Assembly: GCA_045133795.1 (NCBI GenBank)
Contig: JBGUUT010000121.1
Location: 1 to 49,351 of the forward strand
DNA: 49,351 nucleotides
DNA from: RGIG8597 sp045133795
Lineage (GTDB): Bacteria > Spirochaetota > GWE2-31-10
Reading direction: 5' to 3'
A program made the translations under genes and the position numbers. Positions within the stretch are counted from its first letter, which is position 1; every line of letters begins with the position of its first letter. The notes beneath the pieces were generated by a model. It ran no database searches. It worked only from the letters and a program-made list of their open reading frames with translations, and was not told where the DNA came from. This document shows positions 7,631-16,789 of the stretch, one piece after another.

Positions 7631-9210
7631 TGAAATTGCGTTTATGGATGATTTTCATTTCGATTGTACTTATTCTTTTTGCAGTAGCAATGTTTAATCG
7701 TTCTGTTGTTTCGGTACATTTAAATGAACTTTCTAATGCTGTTGATAAATTGAATAAAAAACAGCGTGGTTTTAATACAATGGATGTTTTGTTTAAATAC
7801 GAAATAAATAGGCGTTTGTATTCGGGATTAATAACAGAAGCAGAATATGACAGAGAGGAATTGAAGACAATCAGTATTCTTACTCAGCAAGAAGAGTCGG
7901 TTCGACGGTTAAGTGCATTTGATTATGTTTCAATACCGGTAATTAATTGTTTACGTTTTTTGTTGGGGAAACCGGCGATTTTACTTACTAAGGAACAAGA
8001 AAAAAATAATGCAGCATTGTCACTGGCGTTTTATCATGAAAATAACAGACGTTTTCGTGATGCTCAAAATATTTACGAGTCTTTTGAAGAACAGCTGAAA
8101 CAATCATCGGTATTGTTGCACGAAGGATATTGTTTGGCACTTTTGGGCGAGCATGATAATGCAGTAAAAAAATTGACACGTATTATAAATGAAAATCGCA
8201 ACGAAGAAATTGCGGCTACGGCGGCGGTTTTATTAATGTATATTACCGATTTTAAGCAGAAAACCGAACTTCTTTTGAATAACGGTCAAGGTGATGATAT
8301 TGAAACTGTAGTAAAATTGGTTCAGCTTAATTCATTTCACAATGCACAGGCGATGTTGGATAGATTGGAAGTAGCCGAAGCGGATGAAGAAATAAAAGCA
8401 AAGATTGCGTACTATCGAGGACGATTGCTTGAGGAAAACGGCGAGAAATCAAAAGCGATAGAAACTTATCAGGAAATGATTTTAGAATATTATCGATATG
8501 AAATCGCAAAAAATGCAAATCGTCGTATCCTTGTAATGGCTGCCAATCATTCGAACAGAGCGGGAATCAATGCGTTAGCTGTTGAAAACAATAAATTGTT
8601 GAAAGATGAAGGTTTTGACAATATCTTAGAGCTAAACGAAAGTATCGGTGTAACAAATGCAAAGCCGGACACGAAAGAAAACGAATTTGCAGAAGATGTG
8701 ATTGATGATGATTTTTTAGAAAAATTCCGCCAAAAATCAAAAGAAAAGCGGGAAATTGTGGAATTGGAAGCGGTAAAAACATTGCAAGAAGAACAAGAGG
8801 CAGTGGAAAAAGAAAAAGCTTTGGAATTACAACGTCAAGAAAAAATTAAGAAACAAAAGCAACTTGAAGAACAGCGAAAATTGAAAAAACGTGAGCTTGA
8901 ACGTAAAAGAACAGAAGATTTACGCCGAAAAAAAGAGCGAGAAAAACAAAAGGCTATTGAAAAGGCCAAAGCTTTAGAACGTGCAAAAGCTATGGAAAAA
9001 GAAAAAGCACAAATGCAAAAAAAGAAAGTCGAAGATAACGGAGATTACAGTATCGAATATTATCGAAAAGACGGACAGCTTTCACAGGTTGATCAGTTTA
9101 ATAAAGCCGGAAAAAAGACCGGATATTTAAAATATGTTTATGATGAAAACGGGAACAGAATCAGAATAGATACTTATGATGAAAATGATCAGTTGGTGGA
9201 ATATTATTGA
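7630..9210 (+). CDS. Membrane-anchored TPR and coiled-coil protein
   Basis: The protein has 526 residues with an N-terminal helix (about 4-22) that may be an anchor or uncleaved signal. Residues about 130-320 show helical pairs typical of tetratricopeptide repeats (LSLAFYHENNRRFRDAQNIY, and AYYRGRLLEENGEKSKAIETY). Residues about 370-465 are almost pure K/E/R/Q, a long coiled coil or single alpha helix. The last 50 residues form short repeats (YYRKDGQLSQVDQF, YVYDENGNRIRIDTYDENDQLVEYY) like MORN/YD-type strands. It sits between a SpoIIE phosphatase and a c-di-GMP protein, so a scaffold role in that signalling unit is inferred. Exact function unknown. Confidence 0.7.
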   Translation: MKLRLWMIFISIVLILFAVAMFNRSVVSVHLNELSNAVDKLNKKQRGFNTMDVLFKYEINRRLYSGLITEAEYDREELKTISILTQQEESVRRLSAFDYVSIPVINCLRFLLGKPAILLTKEQEKNNAALSLAFYHENNRRFRDAQNIYESFEEQLKQSSVLLHEGYCLALLGEHDNAVKKLTRIINENRNEEIAATAAVLLMYITDFKQKTELLLNNGQGDDIETVVKLVQLNSFHNAQAMLDRLEVAEADEEIKAKIAYYRGRLLEENGEKSKAIETYQEMILEYYRYEIAKNANRRILVMAANHSNRAGINALAVENNKLLKDEGFDNILELNESIGVTNAKPDTKENEFAEDVIDDDFLEKFRQKSKEKREIVELEAVKTLQEEQEAVEKEKALELQRQEKIKKQKQLEEQRKLKKRELERKRTEDLRRKKEREKQKAIEKAKALERAKAMEKEKAQMQKKKVEDNGDYSIEYYRKDGQLSQVDQFNKAGKKTGYLKYVYDENGNRIRIDTYDENDQLVEYY

Positions 9211-9224
9211 GATTGGAGGGAAAG

Positions 9225-11546
9225 ATGACTGTAAGAAAAATTAGGCAATTTACTGTAATTTCACTTTTGGTAATCAGTATTGTTTTGTTTTTATTTTCTT
9301 TTAGAATCTTGATGAAACGAGCGTTGGTAAGAGAAGCTCAGAACTTTATAAATGAAACAACTCAATATTGTTCTAATATGTTGTATTCAAAATTGATAAA
9401 TGACTTACGTAAAACGGAAGAATTGGCGGAATATATTGATAAGCAGGATAATGCCGGAGTTTCTCCGGAAACGACCATGAGTAAGATGAAAGACAGCAAA
9501 TTTAACAACAATTTTTTACTTACCGGTTTTGTTCGTCCGACAGAAAAAGGCTTTTTTATTTATGAAAAAAACTCCGAGAACTTTGAGGTAAAAGAAGAAC
9601 AGAGGGCTTTATTTTCTAAGCTTATGAAAAACGGGAACAGTATTTTTATGGTAAAGCTTCCGAATGATTCTAAATATTTATCGGATGAGTTAAAAAATGT
9701 GTCTTTATTTCTTTATAGCTCGCCTTGTTATTATGCCAATGGGCTTTTAAAAGGAGTTGTGTTTACGGTATGTTCTGCAGATTGGTATCGTGAAACTTTT
9801 TCTCTTCCGGTTTTTGAGAAAGATGTGAATGTTTTTTTCATTTTGGATAAAAATAATGTAATGGTTCCGACTTCAGTTGAAAGAAAATACGGCTCGTTCC
9901 CTAAAATTAGGGAAATGCTTATACGTGAAGATGTCAGAAATAAAGAGGTTTTTGACAAGTTAAGTACAAATATCGGCGAACATCAAAACGGGAAATTTAC
10001 GTTAATGTTTGAAAAAAGTAAGCTTTATTGTATTTATCAACCGTTAAAAGATACGCAATATTTTATAGGACTTACGATTCGTAAAGAAGCAACAACTCAC
10101 GGAATTTTGAATTTACTCAGAACAGGTCAAGAAGTCTTATTCATAATCGGGATTCTTTCTATTGTACTTCTGATATTGTTGATATTATCAAACCATTCGG
10201 AAAAACAAAATTTACGTCGTCTTGCGTTTCATGACGTGATTACGGGACATCAAAATTTTTCGAGCTTTACACAAAGTTTTCGTGAAGTTTTGATAAAGGG
10301 AAAATATACAAATTATGCGTTGATTCATTTTGATGTAGATAAATTTAAGGTTTTTAATGAACATTATGGTTATAAAGTCGGGAATCAACTGTTGGAATAT
10401 GTAAGTAACACGGTAAAACACTTTTTGCATGATAATGAAATTTATTCACGACTTAACGGTGATTATTTTGTCATTTTAATGCATTATCAAACTGAAGATG
10501 AGTTGCTTTTGCGTTTGAAAGAAATGAAAAGTGAGCTTGAAGATTATAAAAATAAATCAGACTATCGCTATGATATTATTGTACGGATGGGAATCTGTAG
10601 AATTGATGCGGAATCGCTATCCGTTATTATCGGGGAGAAACCGCAAAGTACAAATATTGTATCTCATGTAAATCAATTTATAGATAAAGCAAGTTTGGCT
10701 CGTCAATCTATTAAGAATATGCCGCACCAGACTTTTTATTCATTTTATCAAGACCGTATGATTGAAAGAATTCTTCGTGAAAAAGAAATTGAAAGTGAAA
10801 TGCATGAAGCGTTGAATCACGGAGATTTTGTTTTTTATTTGCAGCCTAAATATTCTTTGAAAACCAGAACAATTGCCGGAGCGGAAGCATTGGTGCGTTG
10901 GATTCATCCGGGAAAAGGTTTGATTCCGCCGGATTCATTTATTCCGCTTTTTGAAAGAAACGGTTTTGTAACGGAAATAGATTTTTATATGCTGGAACAA
11001 GTTTGTCAAAAAATGCGGACATGGATAGATAAAAATTACAACGTTGTTCCGATTTCCATTAATCTTTCACGTCAACATTTGCAAAAAGAGGAAACTCTTT
11101 CAAAAATTTCGGAAGTAGTAAGTAAATACGAAATCCCGGTTAATTTGTTGGAATTTGAACTTACAGAAAGTGCGATGTTTGAGAAGATGGTTTTTTTGGC
11201 GGATTTCGGACAGAAATTACGAAAAAGCGGATTTTCGATTTCTATTGATGACTTCGGAAGCGGTTACAGTTCGTTGAATATGCTTAAAGACGTAGAAGTT
11301 GATGTATTAAAACTTGATAAAGCATTTTTTGAAAATGAAAATCAAGAACGCGGAAATCAGGTAATTTCAAAATTTATAGAATTGTCAAAAAGTCTTCATA
11401 TGAAAGTTGTTTCCGAAGGTGTAGAAACTCAGGAACAAGTAGATTTTCTTACAGAAGTCGGTTGTGATATGGTTCAAGGTTATTATTTTGCACGTCCTAT
11501 GCCGGCAGATGAATTTGAAGAGAAATATTTAAAAAATGGATTGTAA
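9225..11546 (+). CDS. Membrane sensor with degenerate GGDEF and intact EAL domain (c-di-GMP phosphodiesterase)
   Basis: The start is the ATG at 9225, preceded by GGAGGG; a TTG at 9207 overlaps the previous gene and has no site. Two helices (about 10-26 and 301-321) enclose an extracytoplasmic sensor. The GGDEF-like domain (about 330-490) has NGDYF at about 410 in place of GGDEF, so cyclase activity is unlikely. The EAL domain (about 520-765) keeps EALVRW (about 551), the ELTES motif, DDFGSGYSSL (about 673), and EGVET (about 730), the residues known to bind metal and c-di-GMP. Hydrolysis of c-di-GMP is therefore expected. The stop abuts queH. Confidence 0.9.
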   Translation: MTVRKIRQFTVISLLVISIVLFLFSFRILMKRALVREAQNFINETTQYCSNMLYSKLINDLRKTEELAEYIDKQDNAGVSPETTMSKMKDSKFNNNFLLTGFVRPTEKGFFIYEKNSENFEVKEEQRALFSKLMKNGNSIFMVKLPNDSKYLSDELKNVSLFLYSSPCYYANGLLKGVVFTVCSADWYRETFSLPVFEKDVNVFFILDKNNVMVPTSVERKYGSFPKIREMLIREDVRNKEVFDKLSTNIGEHQNGKFTLMFEKSKLYCIYQPLKDTQYFIGLTIRKEATTHGILNLLRTGQEVLFIIGILSIVLLILLILSNHSEKQNLRRLAFHDVITGHQNFSSFTQSFREVLIKGKYTNYALIHFDVDKFKVFNEHYGYKVGNQLLEYVSNTVKHFLHDNEIYSRLNGDYFVILMHYQTEDELLLRLKEMKSELEDYKNKSDYRYDIIVRMGICRIDAESLSVIIGEKPQSTNIVSHVNQFIDKASLARQSIKNMPHQTFYSFYQDRMIERILREKEIESEMHEALNHGDFVFYLQPKYSLKTRTIAGAEALVRWIHPGKGLIPPDSFIPLFERNGFVTEIDFYMLEQVCQKMRTWIDKNYNVVPISINLSRQHLQKEETLSKISEVVSKYEIPVNLLEFELTESAMFEKMVFLADFGQKLRKSGFSISIDDFGSGYSSLNMLKDVEVDVLKLDKAFFENENQERGNQVISKFIELSKSLHMKVVSEGVETQEQVDFLTEVGCDMVQGYYFARPMPADEFEEKYLKNGL

Positions 11547-12194
11547 ATGAAGAAACCTGATTATCAAAAAGAATTAGATGAGCTTATTGTAGAAATATCT
11601 AAAGCGGGACAACCGAACAAACTTTTTTTGCACAGTTGCTGTGCTCCGTGTTCGAGTCATTGTCTTACTTATTTGTCATCTTTTTTTGATATTACGGTTT
11701 TTTATTATAATCCTAATATTACGGAAATTGCAGAATATAAGAAACGCCTTGCCGAACAGGAACGTTTATTGAATGAACTTGCATTACCCGGTAAAGTTAC
11801 GTTGCAAGCCGGCGAATATGAACCTCAATGTTTTTTTGATATGGCACAAGGTTTGGAAAATCTGCCGGAAGGGGCGGAACGTTGTCATCGTTGTTATGAA
11901 TTGCGATTGCGTGAAACGGCACGAAAAGCGTTAGAAAATAAGGCAGATTTTTTTGGGACGACACTTTCCGTAAGTCCTTATAAAAATGCGACGGCGTTGT
12001 ATGAAATCGGGAAGAAAATAGAGGCAGAAATGGGGGTTGCATTTTTGCCGGCTGATTTTAAAAAACGCGGCGGGTATCAACATTCTATAGAGTTGTCACG
12101 TCAATATGATTTGTATCGCCAGCCTTATTGCGGGTGTGTGTTTTCTTATGAACAATTTAAAGCAAAAATAAATTGTGAAGAGAAAAAATATTAG
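11547..12194 (+). CDS. queH: Epoxyqueuosine reductase QueH
   Basis: QueH performs the last step of queuosine synthesis in tRNA, reducing epoxyqueuosine. The 215-residue protein carries the family cysteine set: CCAPCSSHC near residue 33, the pair RCHRCYELR in the middle and PYCGC near the C-terminus, which bind a 4Fe-4S cluster and an iron. The block FFGTTLSVSPYKN and the GGYQHSIELSRQYDLYRQ stretch are also typical. The ATG follows the stop of the EAL gene without any gap, so it is translated from the same message although its job is unrelated to signalling. Confidence 0.93.
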   Translation: MKKPDYQKELDELIVEISKAGQPNKLFLHSCCAPCSSHCLTYLSSFFDITVFYYNPNITEIAEYKKRLAEQERLLNELALPGKVTLQAGEYEPQCFFDMAQGLENLPEGAERCHRCYELRLRETARKALENKADFFGTTLSVSPYKNATALYEIGKKIEAEMGVAFLPADFKKRGGYQHSIELSRQYDLYRQPYCGCVFSYEQFKAKINCEEKKY

Positions 12195-12260
12195 AAATTA
12201 TTTGTTTTGACAAAGAAATTGTTATTTTAAAAAAAGAAGTGTCAGCATTAGGAGCGGAGA

Positions 12261-13034
12261 ATGTTTAAACATAAAACAGAAATACAGCCGGAAAATAAAT
12301 CAAACGAATTAAAGTCGATTATTGATTTTGAAGAAGAAAAAAAATCTTACTTAACTTTACCGATATATGCGAGCATTAAAAAAAAGGTGCTCGGTAAAAA
12401 AGCCGATTCGACAAAAGAGGAAGTTATAGAACTGTTAAAAAATCTGGAATTATTTAATGGTTTAACAAGGCGTGAATTTAAGAAGATATACGCTTTGTGT
12501 CATATAAGAGAGTATAAAAAGAATGAATACTTATTTAATGAAGGAAATCCCAGTTCCGCATTATTTATAGTAAAAACAGGAAAAGTTTCTATCCAAAAAA
12601 CAATTGTGGAAGAAAAAAAAGCAGAACATTTAAATCTTAAAAAGCATAATTCAAAATTGGTAAATAATTATAATACTCAAGTGTATGCAGAAGCGATAGA
12701 AGGCGATTTATTCGGCGAAATGTCATTGGTTGAAGACAATGCGGTACGAACGACAGATGCGATATGCGTTGAGCCGGCAACACTTCTTGTTTTATTTCGT
12801 CATGATATTTTTAATTTTTTTGATAAAGAACAAGGTCTCGGCAACAAGATTTTAAAAAACTTCATACGATTGCAAGGTTATAAACTGAAAGAAAACAGTC
12901 GTGAATTGCTGGTTGCTAAGTTAAATAATGAAAAATTAGCGTGTTATATCAATAATTTACAGCAAAGTTCTTCATCAAAGATTAAAACGGCAGAAGAAGT
13001 GCTTCAGGATTCAATGTTAGGAAACGGAGGCTGA
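12261..13034 (+). CDS. Cyclic nucleotide-binding (cNMP/CRP-like) domain protein without DNA-binding domain
   Basis: The 257-residue cytosolic protein has one cNMP-binding domain at about residues 55-205: LKNLELFNGLTRREFKKI, then EYLFNEGNPSSALFIVKTGKV, a lysine-rich insertion of about 35 residues, and EGDLFGEMSLVEDNAVRTTDA, which corresponds to the phosphate-binding cassette. The Arg in this cassette is present (NAVRT). No helix-turn-helix follows, so it is not a CRP transcription factor; a short helical tail ends the protein. It is three bases from the AI-2E permease gene, which suggests joint expression. Ligand and partner unknown. Confidence 0.75.
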   Translation: MFKHKTEIQPENKSNELKSIIDFEEEKKSYLTLPIYASIKKKVLGKKADSTKEEVIELLKNLELFNGLTRREFKKIYALCHIREYKKNEYLFNEGNPSSALFIVKTGKVSIQKTIVEEKKAEHLNLKKHNSKLVNNYNTQVYAEAIEGDLFGEMSLVEDNAVRTTDAICVEPATLLVLFRHDIFNFFDKEQGLGNKILKNFIRLQGYKLKENSRELLVAKLNNEKLACYINNLQQSSSSKIKTAEEVLQDSMLGNGG

Positions 13035-13037
13035 TTT

Positions 13038-14219
13038 ATGGAAAAGAAGTCTTTAGGTGTGGAACCGGGATACCGACGCAGGTCTTTCGTTGAGATTAAT
13101 TATATAAAGCTGTTGAGTTGTATTATTTTTTTCGGAATAGTACTTCTGGGTGTGTATTGTCTTTTTCCGTTGTTGAATTCTATGTTACTTGCTGTGATAA
13201 TCAGTTATTTGGCCAGTCCGCTTGTTACTTTTTTTGAACGAAAGCAAGTTCCGAGAATTTGGGCTGTGTTATTGGTTTTTACAATTATTGTGGGAATAGG
13301 AATCAGTCTGTTCTTTGTGATAAAAACAATGATTCCTTCCAAAGAGTATTTTGTTGAGATACAAACTAAGGTTGTTCGAGGTTTGGAACAGGCAAAAACA
13401 ACGACAAGTTCTTTTTTGACGGAACGATTCGGAATTGACGGACGAGATGTTATTTCTAAGATAGATTTCACATCTCTTTATTCTTCAATATTCGGCGGTT
13501 TTAAATTTACTGGAATAACATCCGGTATCGGAAAGGTTATAACCGGCGTTTCAAATACGGCAACATTTATATTTATTTCATGTGCATTACTTTTTTTCCT
13601 TTTGTGGAAAGGCGGAGATTTTGAACGCTTTTTCTTGAGTAAAGTTCCGAATAAATATTTTGAAATGGTCGTAATTACATGGCGAGAAATAGACAGAATG
13701 TTCGGAAATTATATCCGAGGGACGCTTATTGAAAGTCTTGTTATCGGACTTTTGACTTTTTCCGGATGGTATATTTGCGGAGTAACATTCGGGGCAGCTT
13801 TTATCGGCGGACTTATAGTCGGAGTGTTAAATGCAATTCCTTATGTCGGACCGTTTATGGGCGGAGTTTTAGGTGTAATAATGTATATTTGTAGGTTGTT
13901 CCCGATTGATAATATTTCGCTTTTCGGGATTTCTCCTAATTTATTTAATATTGTGTTAATTGTTATTATAGTTCAGGCATTAGACCAAATATTAAAACCT
14001 TTGATTTTGAGCCAGTCGGTAGAATTACCCGGAGTTGTTGTATTTTTGGGGATTATTACCGGCGGTAAATTGTTCGGTTTTATCGGAATGGTATTCGCAA
14101 TTCCGGTTATTGCAGTATTCAGAATTATTTTCGGAACTTTATATAAGCAATTGGTCGGGTTTGGTTTCCTTTCTTCTAAAATTGTCAGTGTAGTTTCTGT
14201 AGTGGAAAAGGAAGAATAA
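13038..14219 (+). CDS. AI-2E family (PerM/YdiK-type) membrane permease
   Basis: The 393-residue protein has eight or so predicted membrane helices and the layout of the AI-2E exporter/PerM family: two N-terminal helices (about 28-70), the LLAVIISYLASPLVTFFERK block, an amphipathic middle segment (about 95-165), and the signature GLIVGVLNAIPYVGPFMGGVLGV followed by QALDQILKPLILSQSVELPGVVVFLGIITGG. Family members move autoinducer-2 or ions or are of unknown substrate, so the transport role here is only general. An A/G-rich site (AACGGAGG) within the end of the previous gene serves as ribosome binding site. Confidence 0.85.
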   Translation: MEKKSLGVEPGYRRRSFVEINYIKLLSCIIFFGIVLLGVYCLFPLLNSMLLAVIISYLASPLVTFFERKQVPRIWAVLLVFTIIVGIGISLFFVIKTMIPSKEYFVEIQTKVVRGLEQAKTTTSSFLTERFGIDGRDVISKIDFTSLYSSIFGGFKFTGITSGIGKVITGVSNTATFIFISCALLFFLLWKGGDFERFFLSKVPNKYFEMVVITWREIDRMFGNYIRGTLIESLVIGLLTFSGWYICGVTFGAAFIGGLIVGVLNAIPYVGPFMGGVLGVIMYICRLFPIDNISLFGISPNLFNIVLIVIIVQALDQILKPLILSQSVELPGVVVFLGIITGGKLFGFIGMVFAIPVIAVFRIIFGTLYKQLVGFGFLSSKIVSVVSVVEKEE

Positions 14220-14273
14220 TAATTTTTCTAAATTGCAAATTAAAATCGCCGAAAAATTAAGTAGGAAAATATA

Positions 14274-15341
14274 ATGGAAGCAGTTAATTTTTTTTTGCAA
14301 TTTAGGAAAAAGCACCCGCTTGCGGTTTTTATTACGACACGAACTTTGTCTATGCTGGTGACATTGTTTGTTCTCGGGTTTGCCGTGTTTGGTTTGATGG
14401 CATTGACTCCCGGAGATATCATAGACAGTTATGTAAAACAGGAATTGCTTAATTCCTCCGGAGCAGCAGGAAGCAGACCGGGAAAAGACACTAATTTGTT
14501 TGATGAACAGGAAATTGCAGCGGCGAAAGCTCGTTTGGGACTTGATAAGCCGTTTTATGTGCAGTATTTTAATTGGCTTCATCAGGTAATAGTAAAGCAT
14601 GATTTGGGGCGTTCTTTAATTTCACGTGCTCCGATTCTTTTTTTAGTAAAAGACAGGCTTATAAATTCGTTAATTTTAAATGTAATATCTTTGATTTTTA
14701 TTACGGTTATATCATTTGCAATCGGGATTTATTTTTCATCGAAAGCCGGAACTAGATTTGACTATGTTTCAGGCGGGATTTTGATGTTTCTCCATGCATT
14801 TCCTTCTATATTACTATTGATATTATTACAACTTTTTGCGGCATCCACGGGAATTTTCCCGATTACGGCTTATCCGGATTTCCCGTTCACAGAGGCACCG
14901 GTTAAGTTTACGTTTAGCTATTTGTATCACATTTGTTTACCGCTTTTAGCTTCGTTTCTTGCCGGAATCGGCGGAACTGTCAGAATGATACGTGCGACAA
15001 TGCTTGACCAATTAAATATGCCGTATATTACGGCTTTGCGTTCCAGAGGAATCAGTGAGCACAGAATATTTTTCAATCACGCATTTCGCAATACATTAAA
15101 TCCTTACATAACATCAAACAGTAATTTATTGGCGGATTTATTTTCCGGATCGTTGATTTTAGAAATTGTTTTCAGTTATCCCGGAATCGGAAAATTGATG
15201 TATGAAGCCGTATTACAGGAAGATATCAATTTGGTACTGACTAATATTATGTTTATAAGTTTTCTTGTACTGGCGGGAATGTTGATTTCTGACATTTTAC
15301 TTGCGATTGTCGATCCGCGAATCAGATATTCATCGAAATAA
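14274..15341 (+). CDS. Peptide-type ABC transporter permease (DppB/OppB family)
   Basis: The 355-residue inner-membrane permease has six predicted helices, with an N-terminal helix at about 23-45 and the rest in the C-terminal two thirds. The BPD_transp_1 EAA-like loop is visible as YITALRSRGISEHRIFFNHAFRNTLNP, the contact site for the ATPase, and the family ending SYPGIGKLMYEAVLQED is present. Typical DppB substrates are di- and oligopeptides or nickel. Together with the next gene it forms the permease pair, but no substrate-binding protein or ATPases are nearby, so these must be encoded elsewhere. Confidence 0.88.
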   Translation: MEAVNFFLQFRKKHPLAVFITTRTLSMLVTLFVLGFAVFGLMALTPGDIIDSYVKQELLNSSGAAGSRPGKDTNLFDEQEIAAAKARLGLDKPFYVQYFNWLHQVIVKHDLGRSLISRAPILFLVKDRLINSLILNVISLIFITVISFAIGIYFSSKAGTRFDYVSGGILMFLHAFPSILLLILLQLFAASTGIFPITAYPDFPFTEAPVKFTFSYLYHICLPLLASFLAGIGGTVRMIRATMLDQLNMPYITALRSRGISEHRIFFNHAFRNTLNPYITSNSNLLADLFSGSLILEIVFSYPGIGKLMYEAVLQEDINLVLTNIMFISFLVLAGMLISDILLAIVDPRIRYSSK

Positions 15342-15352
15342 AGGAAGTGAGA

Positions 15353-16447
15353 ATGAAACGTTTATGGACAATGTTAAAAAATAGACCGGTAGCACTTTGC
15401 TCGGTTGCGGTGCTTGCTTTTCTTTATTTGCAGATGATTTTCGCAGAATTTATTGCTCCGTATCGACCGGATACAGTGTTTCCTTCGCTGTCATATTGTC
15501 CGCCGTCGTTGGTGTGGAATTCGGTGGAAAACGGATTCGGTCCGCAGGTACAAAAAAGAGCTTTGCTTGATGAAGTGACATATCGGTATGCAAGAATTCG
15601 CGGCGAACATTACAAAGTGAAATTCTTTGTGAAAGGTGAAGAATATCGCCTGTTCGGAATATTTAAAGCTAATATTCATTTATTTGGAACGGATGTCCCT
15701 TATACAGATGTAGAATCTCAAACAGGCAAAGTCCAAAGTTATCCGGTGTTTCTTTTCGGTGCGGACAGCTTAGGGCGTGATATTTTCAGTCGCATTGTTT
15801 ACGGTTCACGAGTATCTCTTACAATAGGAATAATCGCAATTTTTATTTCATTATCGATAGCCGTGATTTTAGGTGGAATAAGCGGTTATTACGGCGGTGC
15901 GGTAGACTGGATTATTATGAGGATTTCAGAATTTTTTATATTAATTCCGGGACTTTATCTGATTTTATTTATTCGTTCGTTAATGAGCAGAACAATGGAT
16001 TCCGGACAGTCGTATATGATTATCACGATAATTTTGGCATTTGTAAGTTGGCCCGGAAGTGCCAGATTGATTCGCGGAATGGTACACAGTATGAAACGTG
16101 AAGATTTCGTAGTAAATGCACAAGCCGAAGGCGTTCCGGCGATTGTTATATTATTGAAGCATATAATTCCGCAGTTATCATCAATATTGATTATCAGTAT
16201 AACATTGGGAATCCCCGGTTATATCTTGGGCGAAACGACACTTTCATATTTGGGGCTGGGAATTGTCGACCCGGCGGTAAGCTGGGGTTCGCTGATTTCT
16301 CGTGATGCGACAACGGTAAGTAATATTACAAAATATACTTGGGTGATAATCCCGGGAGTTTATTTATTGGTGACAACTCTTGCATTTAATTTTATAGGAG
16401 AATTTTTGCGAGATTATTTTGACCCGTTTCATAAATCAAGAAAATAA
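15353..16447 (+). CDS. Peptide-type ABC transporter permease (DppC/OppC family)
   Basis: The start is the ATG at 15353, seven bases after AAGGAAG; a GTG at 15347 overlaps that site. The 364-residue protein has the DppC plan: an N-terminal helix (about 14-32), a long periplasmic stretch (about 35-140, longer than usual), the entry motif FGADSLGRDIFSRIVYGSR, and five further helices. The EAA loop reads DFVVNAQAEGVPAIVILLKHIIPQ. It ends with the typical FIGEFLRDYFDP. It pairs with the gene just upstream (11-base gap). Confidence 0.88.
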   Translation: MKRLWTMLKNRPVALCSVAVLAFLYLQMIFAEFIAPYRPDTVFPSLSYCPPSLVWNSVENGFGPQVQKRALLDEVTYRYARIRGEHYKVKFFVKGEEYRLFGIFKANIHLFGTDVPYTDVESQTGKVQSYPVFLFGADSLGRDIFSRIVYGSRVSLTIGIIAIFISLSIAVILGGISGYYGGAVDWIIMRISEFFILIPGLYLILFIRSLMSRTMDSGQSYMIITIILAFVSWPGSARLIRGMVHSMKREDFVVNAQAEGVPAIVILLKHIIPQLSSILIISITLGIPGYILGETTLSYLGLGIVDPAVSWGSLISRDATTVSNITKYTWVIIPGVYLLVTTLAFNFIGEFLRDYFDPFHKSRK

Positions 16448-16789
16448 ACGAAAGTGATGTTATTGTATACAAAGATGGGCGGAAAACAGAGATAAAACTC
16501 CAAAAGACTACTTTGAATCCATAAAGTAATTATTTTCCTGCTTCAAGATGGTCCTATCAGTCCAGCACCCCATCACCATTAGCACTATTAAAAACTTTCT
16601 AATTTGTCAATACATACTAGATAGGTTAATAATTGTTAATTAAATGTATGGGTCTTTAGATGTTTTATTATCAATACTTTTTCAGAACATAGCCTTTAAT
16701 AATTAGGGGTACTTATTTCAAAAGCTGTGATTTTTTATTAAAAGATATTTACTTTTTCGTTAAAAATACTATGTTATAACTAAATTACT
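16448..16789. other. Gene-free stretch before the ART-like gene
   Basis: About 340 bases hold no credible ORF, tRNA or strong hairpin. The right half is very AT-rich and contains one copy of a 19-base direct repeat (16672-16690). It probably includes the promoter of the following gene, but I could not fix -35 and -10 boxes with confidence. Confidence 0.5.
16669..16697 (+). repeat. Direct repeat copy 1 left of the ART-like gene
   Basis: The core CAATACTTTTTCAGAACAT (16672-16690) recurs exactly at 17688-17706. The flanking TATCAA and ACATAGCCTT are shared with a degenerate third copy at 17742-17770. Confidence 0.75.

Noticed and set aside
14139..14600. 153-residue minus-strand ORF across the start of the DppB gene
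   Set aside because: It is antisense to two well-supported genes, has no family pattern and skewed composition.
16448..16789. tRNA or riboswitch in the gap before the ART-like gene
   Set aside because: No cloverleaf or conserved aptamer pattern could be drawn.
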